Below are positions 1-7,703 of a DNA stretch of 64,000 bases, in pieces. A program made the position numbers and the translations under genes. How positions within the stretch are numbered: the stretch's first letter is position 1; every line of letters begins with the position of its first letter. A model generated the notes under the pieces. That model searched no databases. It saw only the letters and a program-made list of their open reading frames with translations, and was not told the DNA's origin. The stretch is from CATQHS01 sp965203375. GTDB taxonomy: Bacteria; Actinomycetota; Acidimicrobiia; Acidimicrobiales; Aldehydirespiratoraceae. The stretch is from assembly GCA_965203375.1 (NCBI GenBank), contig OZ241886.1, positions 1,364,001 through 1,428,000 of the forward strand, in the 5' to 3' direction.

Positions 1-3000
1 TGGACACTGCCTCGAATCATAGAATCCGGTTCACGAAAGTAATATTCATCGTGGCTGTCAGCACTACCAAATGCGGTGACCGTAGCAGTAGCCTTACCAC
101 GGCGGCCTGCTCGGCCAGAACGCTGTTGGTAACTCGCTCGAGATGGGGGCATGTTTCGTAGCGCCACTCCCGACAATGATCCGATATCGATCCCTACTTC
201 CATTGTCGTGGTGCATGATAAGACATCAACAGCGGAGCGACCCGGTTGGTCCGTCGCACCTGAGAAGTCAATGTCCTGGAAGAGTAGTTCGTGCTCCTCA
301 GCTTTAGAGAAGACGGCATCTCCGTGTGCATCCCCCAGTTGCGCAGTGTGTTCGGCGGCGACAATGACGGTTGGTGGCTTAGGATCATGTGCGAGAGCGC
401 GGACTGTGCTCTGCCGGTAATAGCCTTTACGTGCTCGGAATACCGAATCCTTTTCAGGATCGATCTCTTCAACATCGTTTCTAAAGCAGGCAACGCATCT
501 AGACTCTCCAGGGAAGGGACGCTGTGTGGTCTTGCAGGTACGACAATAGGCCCAAGCATCTTCGGTATTGAGCGTTAGTCGTGAAGCCCTCATTCTAAAT
601 GTGCCACCGTGAGGCTCGCAGAGATGCTTCAGCAAGATAGGTATCCACAGCTTCTCAAAGTTCTTGCCTATCTCACTATCTTCAAACCACTTTGCCATGC
701 GCCTAAATTTGCCCTTGTGTCCCCTAACCTCTGTCATCCACCACGAGGCGGGCATTTTAGGAAACCATATACCAGGGGCAGTCCAATGACTAATCCAAAG
801 TCGGACAAGAGCGAGCCGTTGTTCTTCTGAATCGAACGAAGGGAGAGACGGTAGTCCATCAAGAAGCTTATCGCGGTCGCGGTCACGTTCCGCCAAAGAA
901 CCGAGAGCCAGAGATTGAAGGCCGGTCCATTTGTCGCTGAGAGTTGTGACAATTCCTCGGAGGAGTGAGATAGGAACTGATGCCGACTTTGCTCCATCAA
1001 ACAGGTCTTCGATTTCAGCCGGATCGCCTAAGCCACCAGTGCGTGCCAGAGTCTCGATATCGCGCTGCAACTGCATGGATTCTCCGGCCTTCAATTCGGG
1101 TCTAAGCCGAATGTCGCTTATGCGCGCTCCAAGCATCACAGCAAGATAGAGATCTTCGAGGCTAAGGCGATGGCTAATTGACTGGTGCCGTCGGAGTTCT
1201 CGAAAGCCAAGCAACATGAGAGGACGCAGCACGTCGCGCATAGCGTAGGTTTGGAGATTAGGTGCAAGCCGTGCAGCCACCTGCCGCGAGTCAGAGAACG
1301 TCAACACCTTTCTACCTCGGAGAGGGGCAAACTCGGTGGCTGCTTGGGATCCGGGAGGCTGAACTTCAAGCTGACGGGTAACGACAGCCTGGAATGGCAT
1401 ATCGCCTTTCGTTTGGTGATCTTGAACTGACGATCGGCCGTACCCAGCCTGCTGGTCGCAAATTCCGCACGGACGGAATTCTCCACCTAGACGATCGGAT
1501 TCATCCGTCCCTTCTTCGTCACCTTCAACTATGCCGCCTTTGCGATCTTTGGGGAGGAAAACGATTCTTTTTCTGTCCCCCAACTCGTCTGGATTTAAGC
1601 GACCAGTAATTAGATCTAATTCAAAACGCTCGGTCATGTTTGGCATCGGTCTTTCCAGACAAATGTCCAGTAGATTGAGTTGGAAGACTTCGCTTGCCGT
1701 TGACTTGAATTGTTCGCCCGGTTCCGGCCACAGGAAAGTCGGCTCCTGCAGGTCGTCGGTATAACCCCTTGCATATGCCGCACCACAATGCCTGCATGTA
1801 TACAGCTCAAGCACTCGCGCCCCACAAATGCAACTGTCGCGTGGTTGTGAGTACAGTTTCCCTATCGGTCCTTGTCCATCGACCTCTGGGCAGTCTGAAT
1901 CAAGGCAGGCCCATAATCCTGGCAGACCTCGGAGAAATGTATGGATACGACAAGGTAGTAATCCTGGATCTTCTGGAGCAGGCCGCGCGAGGCAGCCAAT
2001 TGTGATCAGAGCAGTCAGTGCTTTATCTGCCCTTTCACCGCGAGTGCCGAATACATCTTGAGCCAGTTCAGTTAGGGGGCGCGCTTCTTTCATCGTCGTG
2101 TTGATAAGCCGGCCCATCGGTGGGTATGATTCGAAGGCCTGAAATAGGAGTTGTTCGAGATTGCCATTGTCGCCTATGTTTCGCCAACGAAGGAAACCCG
2201 ATACAGCTTGCCGACGAATGACACTATCCGTCGAGTGTAGATCATCTAAGGAGATATCGTTAAGGTGATTGATATCTTCGTCAGAACCAAGAGCGTCATG
2301 TGTATGCAGAGCAAGCTTTCCATCAATCATGTCGAAGTCTGACAAAGACTTTCCTGATAATGCTGCGGCGAAGGTTTGGGCTGCGGCTTGATCGTTGAAA
2401 CTTGCACTCGTGCAAATTACCTGCATACGATCGGCCTGGAGTCCGAGTCGTGCTCGTAGTCTTCGGATGAGCAGGGCGACTTCGGCACCAGCCGCGCCGC
2501 GATAGAGATGCGCCTCGTCTATAACCAGTAGAAGGCGTTGTCCGGGGTTATACTCTAGCCATGTTTTTGTCGCTTCAAAAATTGGTCTCTCCAAGGGACG
2601 CATGAGCATGTATTCGAGCATCGAGTAGTTAGTCACTAGTACATCTGGCGGTGCCGTTATGACCTCATGTCTAGTGAACAACTCAGCATCGTCGGGGCAG
2701 GTCACCGCCCGTACGAACTCGCCATCTCTTAGCCAATGACTGCCACTGCGTCCAAACCACTCGCGTAAGTCGGCCTTGGCAGGCCACTTACCTCGCTCCT
2801 GAAGGCTGCTGATTAATTTCTGAGCACTCTCGGCGGACTCTCCTGCTCCGTCTGCTTGATCAAGAAGATCTATGTAGAAGTTTTTGATTGGCTGAAGTCT
2901 CGCACTGTCCTTCTTGCTGGTTCGGACTCCAGGGTAGAGCGTTCGACTTGTGTATCTTGCAAATCGGGCAGGTCTGCCGGACCATTGCTTGAATCGTCCT

Positions 3001-3551
3001 GCTACGCCTTCGTTGCCGAAGATGAGTCGGAGTCTTCCTAGTTGGTCGTTAACTAGTGCGTTCATAGGATATAGGACAAGTGCGCGTGTGGCAGGAATGC
3101 TGAACGAATCAGGCTTTTCTCGTGCTTCGATCGCGAGCTTAGCTAAGATAGGGAGTAGAAAAGCCTCCGTCTTGCCTGATCCTGTTCCGGTTGTAACTAC
3201 AAGACTTCGGTTATTGTTAACAGTATTAGCTATCGCTCTTGCTTGATGATCGTACGGAGGATCGTGAAGTAGTCCGAGACCCCCATTGCTCTTGGAACGT
3301 GACATCAACAGTAAGAGTTCGTGGGCAGCTTGCGGCAGATTCAACGAACCGAAGCTTGGGCCAGAGATGTAACGAGGTGTAGACTCAAGGTAGGGCTGCT
3401 GAGAAATCACTCCATGCTCGTCAAGTAATAGTCTGCGTTGTTCGACTATTCGCGGATCACTAATGTGATAGGTAGCTTCAATGTAGTCGCGTAGTGCGAT
3501 CTTGATCTCGTTGATCGTCTGGCCAATCGTAGGGTGCGTGTGTTCAGCCAC
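1..3551 (-). CDS. Large DEAH-box helicase, DruE-like, C-terminus beyond left edge
   Basis: The frame opens with GTG at 3551 and stays open to base 1, so about 1183 N-terminal residues are present and the C-terminus is missing. Walker A (TTGTGSGKTEAF, Lys about 127), the DEAH box (VIDEAHLYRG, about 345) and helicase motif VI (QRSGRAGRRGK, about 1144) are all in one frame. A Cys-rich stretch at about 555-600 (CICGARVLELYTCRHCG) and CxxC pairs near 1000-1020 look like zinc ribbons. This layout is known from large DUF1998-type helicases of defence systems (DruE of Druantia, DrmA of DISARM, Lhr-like proteins). The GTG overlaps the stop of the upstream gene by 8 bases (GTGGCTGA), so translation is probably coupled. 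Base composition is clearly more A+T-rich than genes beyond 7700. I prefer DruE because of the neighbour at 4614-7703, but the C-terminal DUF1998 part cannot be checked here. Confidence 0.75.
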   Translation of the reverse strand, partial: MAEHTHPTIGQTINEIKIALRDYIEATYHISDPRIVEQRRLLLDEHGVISQQPYLESTPRYISGPSFGSLNLPQAAHELLLLMSRSKSNGGLGLLHDPPYDHQARAIANTVNNNRSLVVTTGTGSGKTEAFLLPILAKLAIEAREKPDSFSIPATRALVLYPMNALVNDQLGRLRLIFGNEGVAGRFKQWSGRPARFARYTSRTLYPGVRTSKKDSARLQPIKNFYIDLLDQADGAGESAESAQKLISSLQERGKWPAKADLREWFGRSGSHWLRDGEFVRAVTCPDDAELFTRHEVITAPPDVLVTNYSMLEYMLMRPLERPIFEATKTWLEYNPGQRLLLVIDEAHLYRGAAGAEVALLIRRLRARLGLQADRMQVICTSASFNDQAAAQTFAAALSGKSLSDFDMIDGKLALHTHDALGSDEDINHLNDISLDDLHSTDSVIRRQAVSGFLRWRNIGDNGNLEQLLFQAFESYPPMGRLINTTMKEARPLTELAQDVFGTRGERADKALTALITIGCLARPAPEDPGLLPCRIHTFLRGLPGLWACLDSDCPEVDGQGPIGKLYSQPRDSCICGARVLELYTCRHCGAAYARGYTDDLQEPTFLWPEPGEQFKSTASEVFQLNLLDICLERPMPNMTERFELDLITGRLNPDELGDRKRIVFLPKDRKGGIVEGDEEGTDESDRLGGEFRPCGICDQQAGYGRSSVQDHQTKGDMPFQAVVTRQLEVQPPGSQAATEFAPLRGRKVLTFSDSRQVAARLAPNLQTYAMRDVLRPLMLLGFRELRRHQSISHRLSLEDLYLAVMLGARISDIRLRPELKAGESMQLQRDIETLARTGGLGDPAEIEDLFDGAKSASVPISLLRGIVTTLSDKWTGLQSLALGSLAERDRDRDKLLDGLPSLPSFDSEEQRLALVRLWISHWTAPGIWFPKMPASWWMTEVRGHKGKFRRMAKWFEDSEIGKNFEKLWIPILLKHLCEPHGGTFRMRASRLTLNTEDAWAYCRTCKTTQRPFPGESRCVACFRNDVEEIDPEKDSVFRARKGYYRQSTVRALAHDPKPPTVIVAAEHTAQLGDAHGDAVFSKAEEHELLFQDIDFSGATDQPGRSAVDVLSCTTTMEVGIDIGSLSGVALRNMPPSRASYQQRSGRAGRRGKATATVTAFGSADSHDEYYFREPDSMIRGSV

Positions 3552-4623
3552 TTAGATCTCTCTTCCGATCAATCCGTTTGGTCATCCATAAGTGTGTGCA
3601 AGCGAACTCAACCTCGTCTCGGGTATCCTCTGCGGCGAACTCGTAGGCGAAGAGGGCGGAAGGTATACGCACCGGCTCGCCTAAGAGATCCCAACGTCGT
3701 TGGAGCCACTTAGGAGGCGGAGTGGGCAAGCCTAGTTTGATCCGACCACGTCCAGTCCTTTGGATAATTAGCTGCTGATGGTTACCGTTCACAGCGTCAA
3801 TTGCCGCTTGCAGTCGCCAGGCTTCGTCGCATCCTCTTACTCCAGGTATCTGAGACAATGGAAGATCGAGTAACTTATGATGCTCACCAGCACTCAACTC
3901 TACGAAACACCATAGATCCGAGCCATAGCCTTGGCTTCGTCTTGCTAAAAATACGCCAGTGTCTGAAGCGGCAGGCGGTCGCCATCGACCACGATAGAAC
4001 GATGGTGATGATTTGGGGTCAAGGATTCGGAGACCATCGATGGGACCAGATTGGGATTGTTGGTCAAGTCCCCGTACGTAAGCTCCGACAAACTCCGTAG
4101 CTTCGACCGGTTCTGGTGATTCCACCCAACTTGTTTCTGTTATCTCAATGAGCCCGTAGGTTTCCAGTAGCGTATGAACCTCGGAATCAGGATTGATGAT
4201 GCGTCGCAAATATCCTGTCTCATGCACGCGATCTTGCAAAGCATTCCCAACTAGTGGTAGATTGTCAGGACGAGTCCCAAAGAGAATAAACTCACCTGAT
4301 CGACGTCGTATGAATCTCGGCTGGCCGAGATAGATCACTCTTCGGCGATAACCGAGCGGCTGCTCTACTGACTCAACTAGATCACCGAGATTAATCAGAG
4401 CATCAAAAGTCTCTTGTAGAGAATCGTCGTCAATTGGATACACGTGTTCAAGTACATTCTTTACTGCCAAGATCAAAGCCGATGAAGTAGTTGGACACAT
4501 TAGGGAAGCTGCTCGTCTCAAGCTAGCGGCGCTCAGGAGATGGTAGCTGGGTGCAGGAGTTACCTGTAGGGCAGCCGACGTAGCTTCAATCGTGCTAGTA
4601 GGAGTCAGTACTCTCAACTCCAT
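3544..4623 (-). CDS. Unknown 359-residue protein of the defence operon
   Basis: I do not recognise this family. The start chosen is the ATG at 4623 (protein begins MELRVLTPTST). It overlaps the stop of the upstream gene by 10 bases; the longer frame up to 4737 would run deep inside that gene. The stop overlaps the helicase GTG by 8 bases, so the protein is locked between the other two as part of one transcript. The sequence looks soluble, with no signal peptide or membrane segment and no obvious catalytic motif. Arg-rich stretches such as YRRRVIYLGQPRFIRRRSG (about residues 110-130) and a basic C-terminus (MTKRIDRKRDLSG) would fit nucleic-acid binding, but that is only an inference. It may be an accessory or specificity subunit for the helicase. 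Confidence 0.8.
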   Translation of the reverse strand: MELRVLTPTSTIEATSAALQVTPAPSYHLLSAASLRRAASLMCPTTSSALILAVKNVLEHVYPIDDDSLQETFDALINLGDLVESVEQPLGYRRRVIYLGQPRFIRRRSGEFILFGTRPDNLPLVGNALQDRVHETGYLRRIINPDSEVHTLLETYGLIEITETSWVESPEPVEATEFVGAYVRGLDQQSQSGPIDGLRILDPKSSPSFYRGRWRPPAASDTGVFLARRSQGYGSDLWCFVELSAGEHHKLLDLPLSQIPGVRGCDEAWRLQAAIDAVNGNHQQLIIQRTGRGRIKLGLPTPPPKWLQRRWDLLGEPVRIPSALFAYEFAAEDTRDEVEFACTHLWMTKRIDRKRDLSG

Positions 4624-7600
4624 TCCCAAACCTGTCCCTCTTGATAGGCTACGATAGCTAGCATCCGTGCAGCTCGGTAGATGATGGGGTGCTCCAATAC
4701 TGCGTTGAAGTAGACTTCCTTTTGGCCATCTAACCAACCGACTATGGACTCAGGGGCTGAGGCGAGCCGGAGATGAAACTCAGCCAACCACAATCCTTGC
4801 TTCGTGAGCATCGTTCCCGGAAGATTTGCAGTGTTCGAGCGGTCTGTGAAGGATACCGGCACCCCGCCGACTGATCCTGGTGCATCCACCGATGGATCAG
4901 CAATCCTTGAACGAGCTGTGAAGGAATATATACGACTATGGGAATTCATTGGGATATTTTGTGAAAATTGCTCCACCGGCGGTTCTTCTAACTGGTCTAG
5001 TGAGCTTGCTAAAGTTGCAATTCGATTTCGGAAGGATGTCCAGTGTCTAGGCTTCGCTAGAGCCGCCCCTAATTCTTTAATGGAAAGTGTCCAACCGTCA
5101 GAGTGACGCCGTTCGATGGATGCCCACTCTTGACCGCCGATTATTGAACCGATTTCTCTATTTATTGCAACAGCAACTGCTGCGCGGCGATCGCGAGCCA
5201 ATAGGTGGCCAGGATATCTGGAATTTGACCATAGTTCCGCTAACTTGACTAGGTGTGCAATGCTCGCTCCTGTTCGTTCGCGTTTACGAAGTCGCACGGC
5301 AGACCGCGCGGATCTGAGATCGTGTAGATCGTGGATGGTCGGCGGCAGAATTGCCTTTGCCTCGTGGTCGTCAAGCTGTGCTACGAAGAGACCGCCACTC
5401 GGGTTGAAATATTCGGAGGCCCTCGTATTGACTGCTCTTCCGATGTCAGGTGTTTTGAACGGGTAGTGTATGACCTTGATAATCCCGCCAGTGTCGGTGG
5501 CTTCATAAAGATGTAGAACTGTTTGACCGTGCATTCGCTGAAACCCCCAGCGCAAAGGTACGAGTTCACGTTCAAGCAACAATTCCACGTATCCAAAAAT
5601 GTCATCGCCCAAAGAAAATTTGAGTTGCGTCGCGCTGTCGTACGCTTCTTGAAATTCTGGGCGTTGCCTCACCTGTGTCTCAAAACATTCCGTCCACTCT
5701 GTCGTCGTGACGGGCAATGTGATCTTAAACTTGTGATCAGCTATGACAACACCGTTTTCCAAGAGTGCTACCTTTAAGGAAGTCTGAGTTCCTAGTGGTC
5801 CATCTGCCGTGACACTTGCTAGACCATCCCAGATATCTTCCAGCGAAGCTCTAGGTATGGTTATTCGAAGTCGAAGTGGATCTCTGAAGGTTCCGCTCGC
5901 GTGCTTAGGTTCCGCTTCGCGCATATGAATTTGGACCCCTAGGTCGGGGATTGGATGTGTTGCCTCCGGGACTTTGAACGAGAGCCTTAGATCATGCCAT
6001 CCCTGGCTAAGGTCCCGGAGTTCAAGGACGGCAGCATTATCGATTAACTCTTTAGACGAGAGATGGATAACGCTGGCTTCGTTGAGTGTGGCAGTACATG
6101 AAACAATTTCGTGGATACACTTCAACCTGAGCATCGGGTTGTCGCCTACGATCCATTCGCCAACACCATCACCGTCCCATGCAGCGGGAACGAAACCTAC
6201 GGGCGATACCTCAACACTCGTCTGGACTCCGCAGCCTAGTATTTGAACCGTCTGTGTAATTTTTGAATCTATATCGTCGGGCACTTTAACTGCGAGGCAT
6301 ACTGTACCCTCGCACTCGATTTGCTGCTCGTTAACCCAGTCAACGGGAGGAACTGTAAGGTCCGGTCCCAAGATAATATATGGGATGCCGGTACGAACTA
6401 GCCGTGACCTTACGAGATGTCCAGTTCCATCTGTACCGATTCGGAACAACCAAGGCTGGCATGAGGGCGTACGGGCTTCACTAGCGAAAAGTTCGGCTGT
6501 TAGGGTGGGTGCGCGCTCCAATTCGAAGATTACGGCATCATGGCCAGGCCACTTGTCGAGCACAACTTGCTGTCCGGAGTCAAGTAGCCACCCACGGGCT
6601 CTAGGTCGACCACTGGTGCCGGCGATCCTGCACCTGAGTTGTTCGATCTGCTCTGACAGTTCGGGATGTCGGGCGAAGAGAGGTTTGAAGTCGGGCACTC
6701 GTAGGCGTAACTGCCAACCTGAACTTCCAGGATACAACGAGAGCGAGACAGGTGCTGTCGGACGTTGCAACTCAGCGCTTCTTAGGGTCGTTGGTAGCTG
6801 TGGCTCGTGAACACGAGCAACTCCTCGGAACCGAATGCGGTCTGCGGAGGATCGGGCGTCACTAAGCCAGCGTCTAGCTTGCCGCTCTTTAGAGAGGTCG
6901 TCCGTAATGCGTTCAAGTGTCGGTGGATCGATCGTTGGTACATCTTCATGGCCTGCCAGCAGAGTGGCTGCGACATGCCCTAGGAGGTCAGTATTCTGCG
7001 CGAACTGTTGAAAGCGTTTAGAGGTGTTCCGGGTACGCGCAGCGAGTATTCGGCCTAGCTGGTGAGGATCCTTAAGCGAGCCGCTAGTTAGGATTCCTCT
7101 ATATTCGTACAAGAGTTGAGCGAACTGCCGCTGGAGATCAGTGGGGAGGATGGCGTGAGTGATAGGCCAGCAGATGATCGAAAATTGACGCGCCCATGCA
7201 CCGCTAGGTCTTGCGCCGTTGTAGGTCTTCTCAAACTGCAAGAACTGGGTCTTGACATACTGTCGTGTGGCGTTTCGTTCCCAGCCCGGTGCCTTTGCTT
7301 CCAGCGTCGGCCAGTATTGGTCTCCTTCGTAGCTGTATCCGATCTCGGTTGCATAGACGACAAACGGTAGCCAGTGCTGTCGTGGTGGGTGTGATTGAGA
7401 TATCCGTGCCTCTACGACATCTGATAGGACGGATCGCTCCTCTGCTGAAAGACCGTGTTCCATGGCGTAGACCGGCGGCTGGCCAGGGAGTTGCCGTCGT
7501 CTGTTAGCCAACTTCCGGAAATGCAGATCGAGTAGTTCGTGGAGGGACGAGATCGTGTTCAAGATTTCGGCTGGTGCTGTGGGCCGGACCAGCGGCTTGT

Positions 7601-7703
7601 TTTCCACGGCATCATTATGCACGTAGCCTGTGACAGGCACCAAGAATTGGTCGGTTACCACGCCCGGTTGATCCGGTCGACGGAGTTTGACCGCGAGAGT
7701 CAC
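4614..7703 (-). CDS. ~1030-residue STY4851/ECs_5259-like protein, DruH-like
   Basis: Large soluble protein with no recognised enzymatic motif. The N-terminal third carries a stretch I associate with the STY4851/ECs_5259 family (ATEIGYSYEGDQYWPTLEAK, followed by a conserved APGW and, further on, FSIICWPITHAILPTDLQRQ). From memory these proteins pair with a giant DEAH helicase and correspond to DruH of Druantia type III; that link needs a search. The start is uncertain. GTG at 7703 gives 1029 residues and overlaps the stop of the upstream ABC permease gene (GTGA); an in-frame GTG about 40 bases further in would also work. The open frame upstream of 7703 is only a shadow of the permease gene. 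The 3' end overlaps the next gene by 10 bases. Composition is A+T-richer than the permease upstream, and the change falls right at the gene border. Confidence 0.7.
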   Translation of the reverse strand: MTLAVKLRRPDQPGVVTDQFLVPVTGYVHNDAVENKPLVRPTAPAEILNTISSLHELLDLHFRKLANRRRQLPGQPPVYAMEHGLSAEERSVLSDVVEARISQSHPPRQHWLPFVVYATEIGYSYEGDQYWPTLEAKAPGWERNATRQYVKTQFLQFEKTYNGARPSGAWARQFSIICWPITHAILPTDLQRQFAQLLYEYRGILTSGSLKDPHQLGRILAARTRNTSKRFQQFAQNTDLLGHVAATLLAGHEDVPTIDPPTLERITDDLSKERQARRWLSDARSSADRIRFRGVARVHEPQLPTTLRSAELQRPTAPVSLSLYPGSSGWQLRLRVPDFKPLFARHPELSEQIEQLRCRIAGTSGRPRARGWLLDSGQQVVLDKWPGHDAVIFELERAPTLTAELFASEARTPSCQPWLFRIGTDGTGHLVRSRLVRTGIPYIILGPDLTVPPVDWVNEQQIECEGTVCLAVKVPDDIDSKITQTVQILGCGVQTSVEVSPVGFVPAAWDGDGVGEWIVGDNPMLRLKCIHEIVSCTATLNEASVIHLSSKELIDNAAVLELRDLSQGWHDLRLSFKVPEATHPIPDLGVQIHMREAEPKHASGTFRDPLRLRITIPRASLEDIWDGLASVTADGPLGTQTSLKVALLENGVVIADHKFKITLPVTTTEWTECFETQVRQRPEFQEAYDSATQLKFSLGDDIFGYVELLLERELVPLRWGFQRMHGQTVLHLYEATDTGGIIKVIHYPFKTPDIGRAVNTRASEYFNPSGGLFVAQLDDHEAKAILPPTIHDLHDLRSARSAVRLRKRERTGASIAHLVKLAELWSNSRYPGHLLARDRRAAVAVAINREIGSIIGGQEWASIERRHSDGWTLSIKELGAALAKPRHWTSFRNRIATLASSLDQLEEPPVEQFSQNIPMNSHSRIYSFTARSRIADPSVDAPGSVGGVPVSFTDRSNTANLPGTMLTKQGLWLAEFHLRLASAPESIVGWLDGQKEVYFNAVLEHPIIYRAARMLAIVAYQEGQVWEWS

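Noticed and set aside
1..7703. DISARM (DrmA) or BREX assignment for the helicase island
   Set aside because: No DrmB, methyltransferase, PLD or PglZ gene is seen in the window; the large partner fits the STY4851/DruH type better. Genes beyond the left edge could change this.
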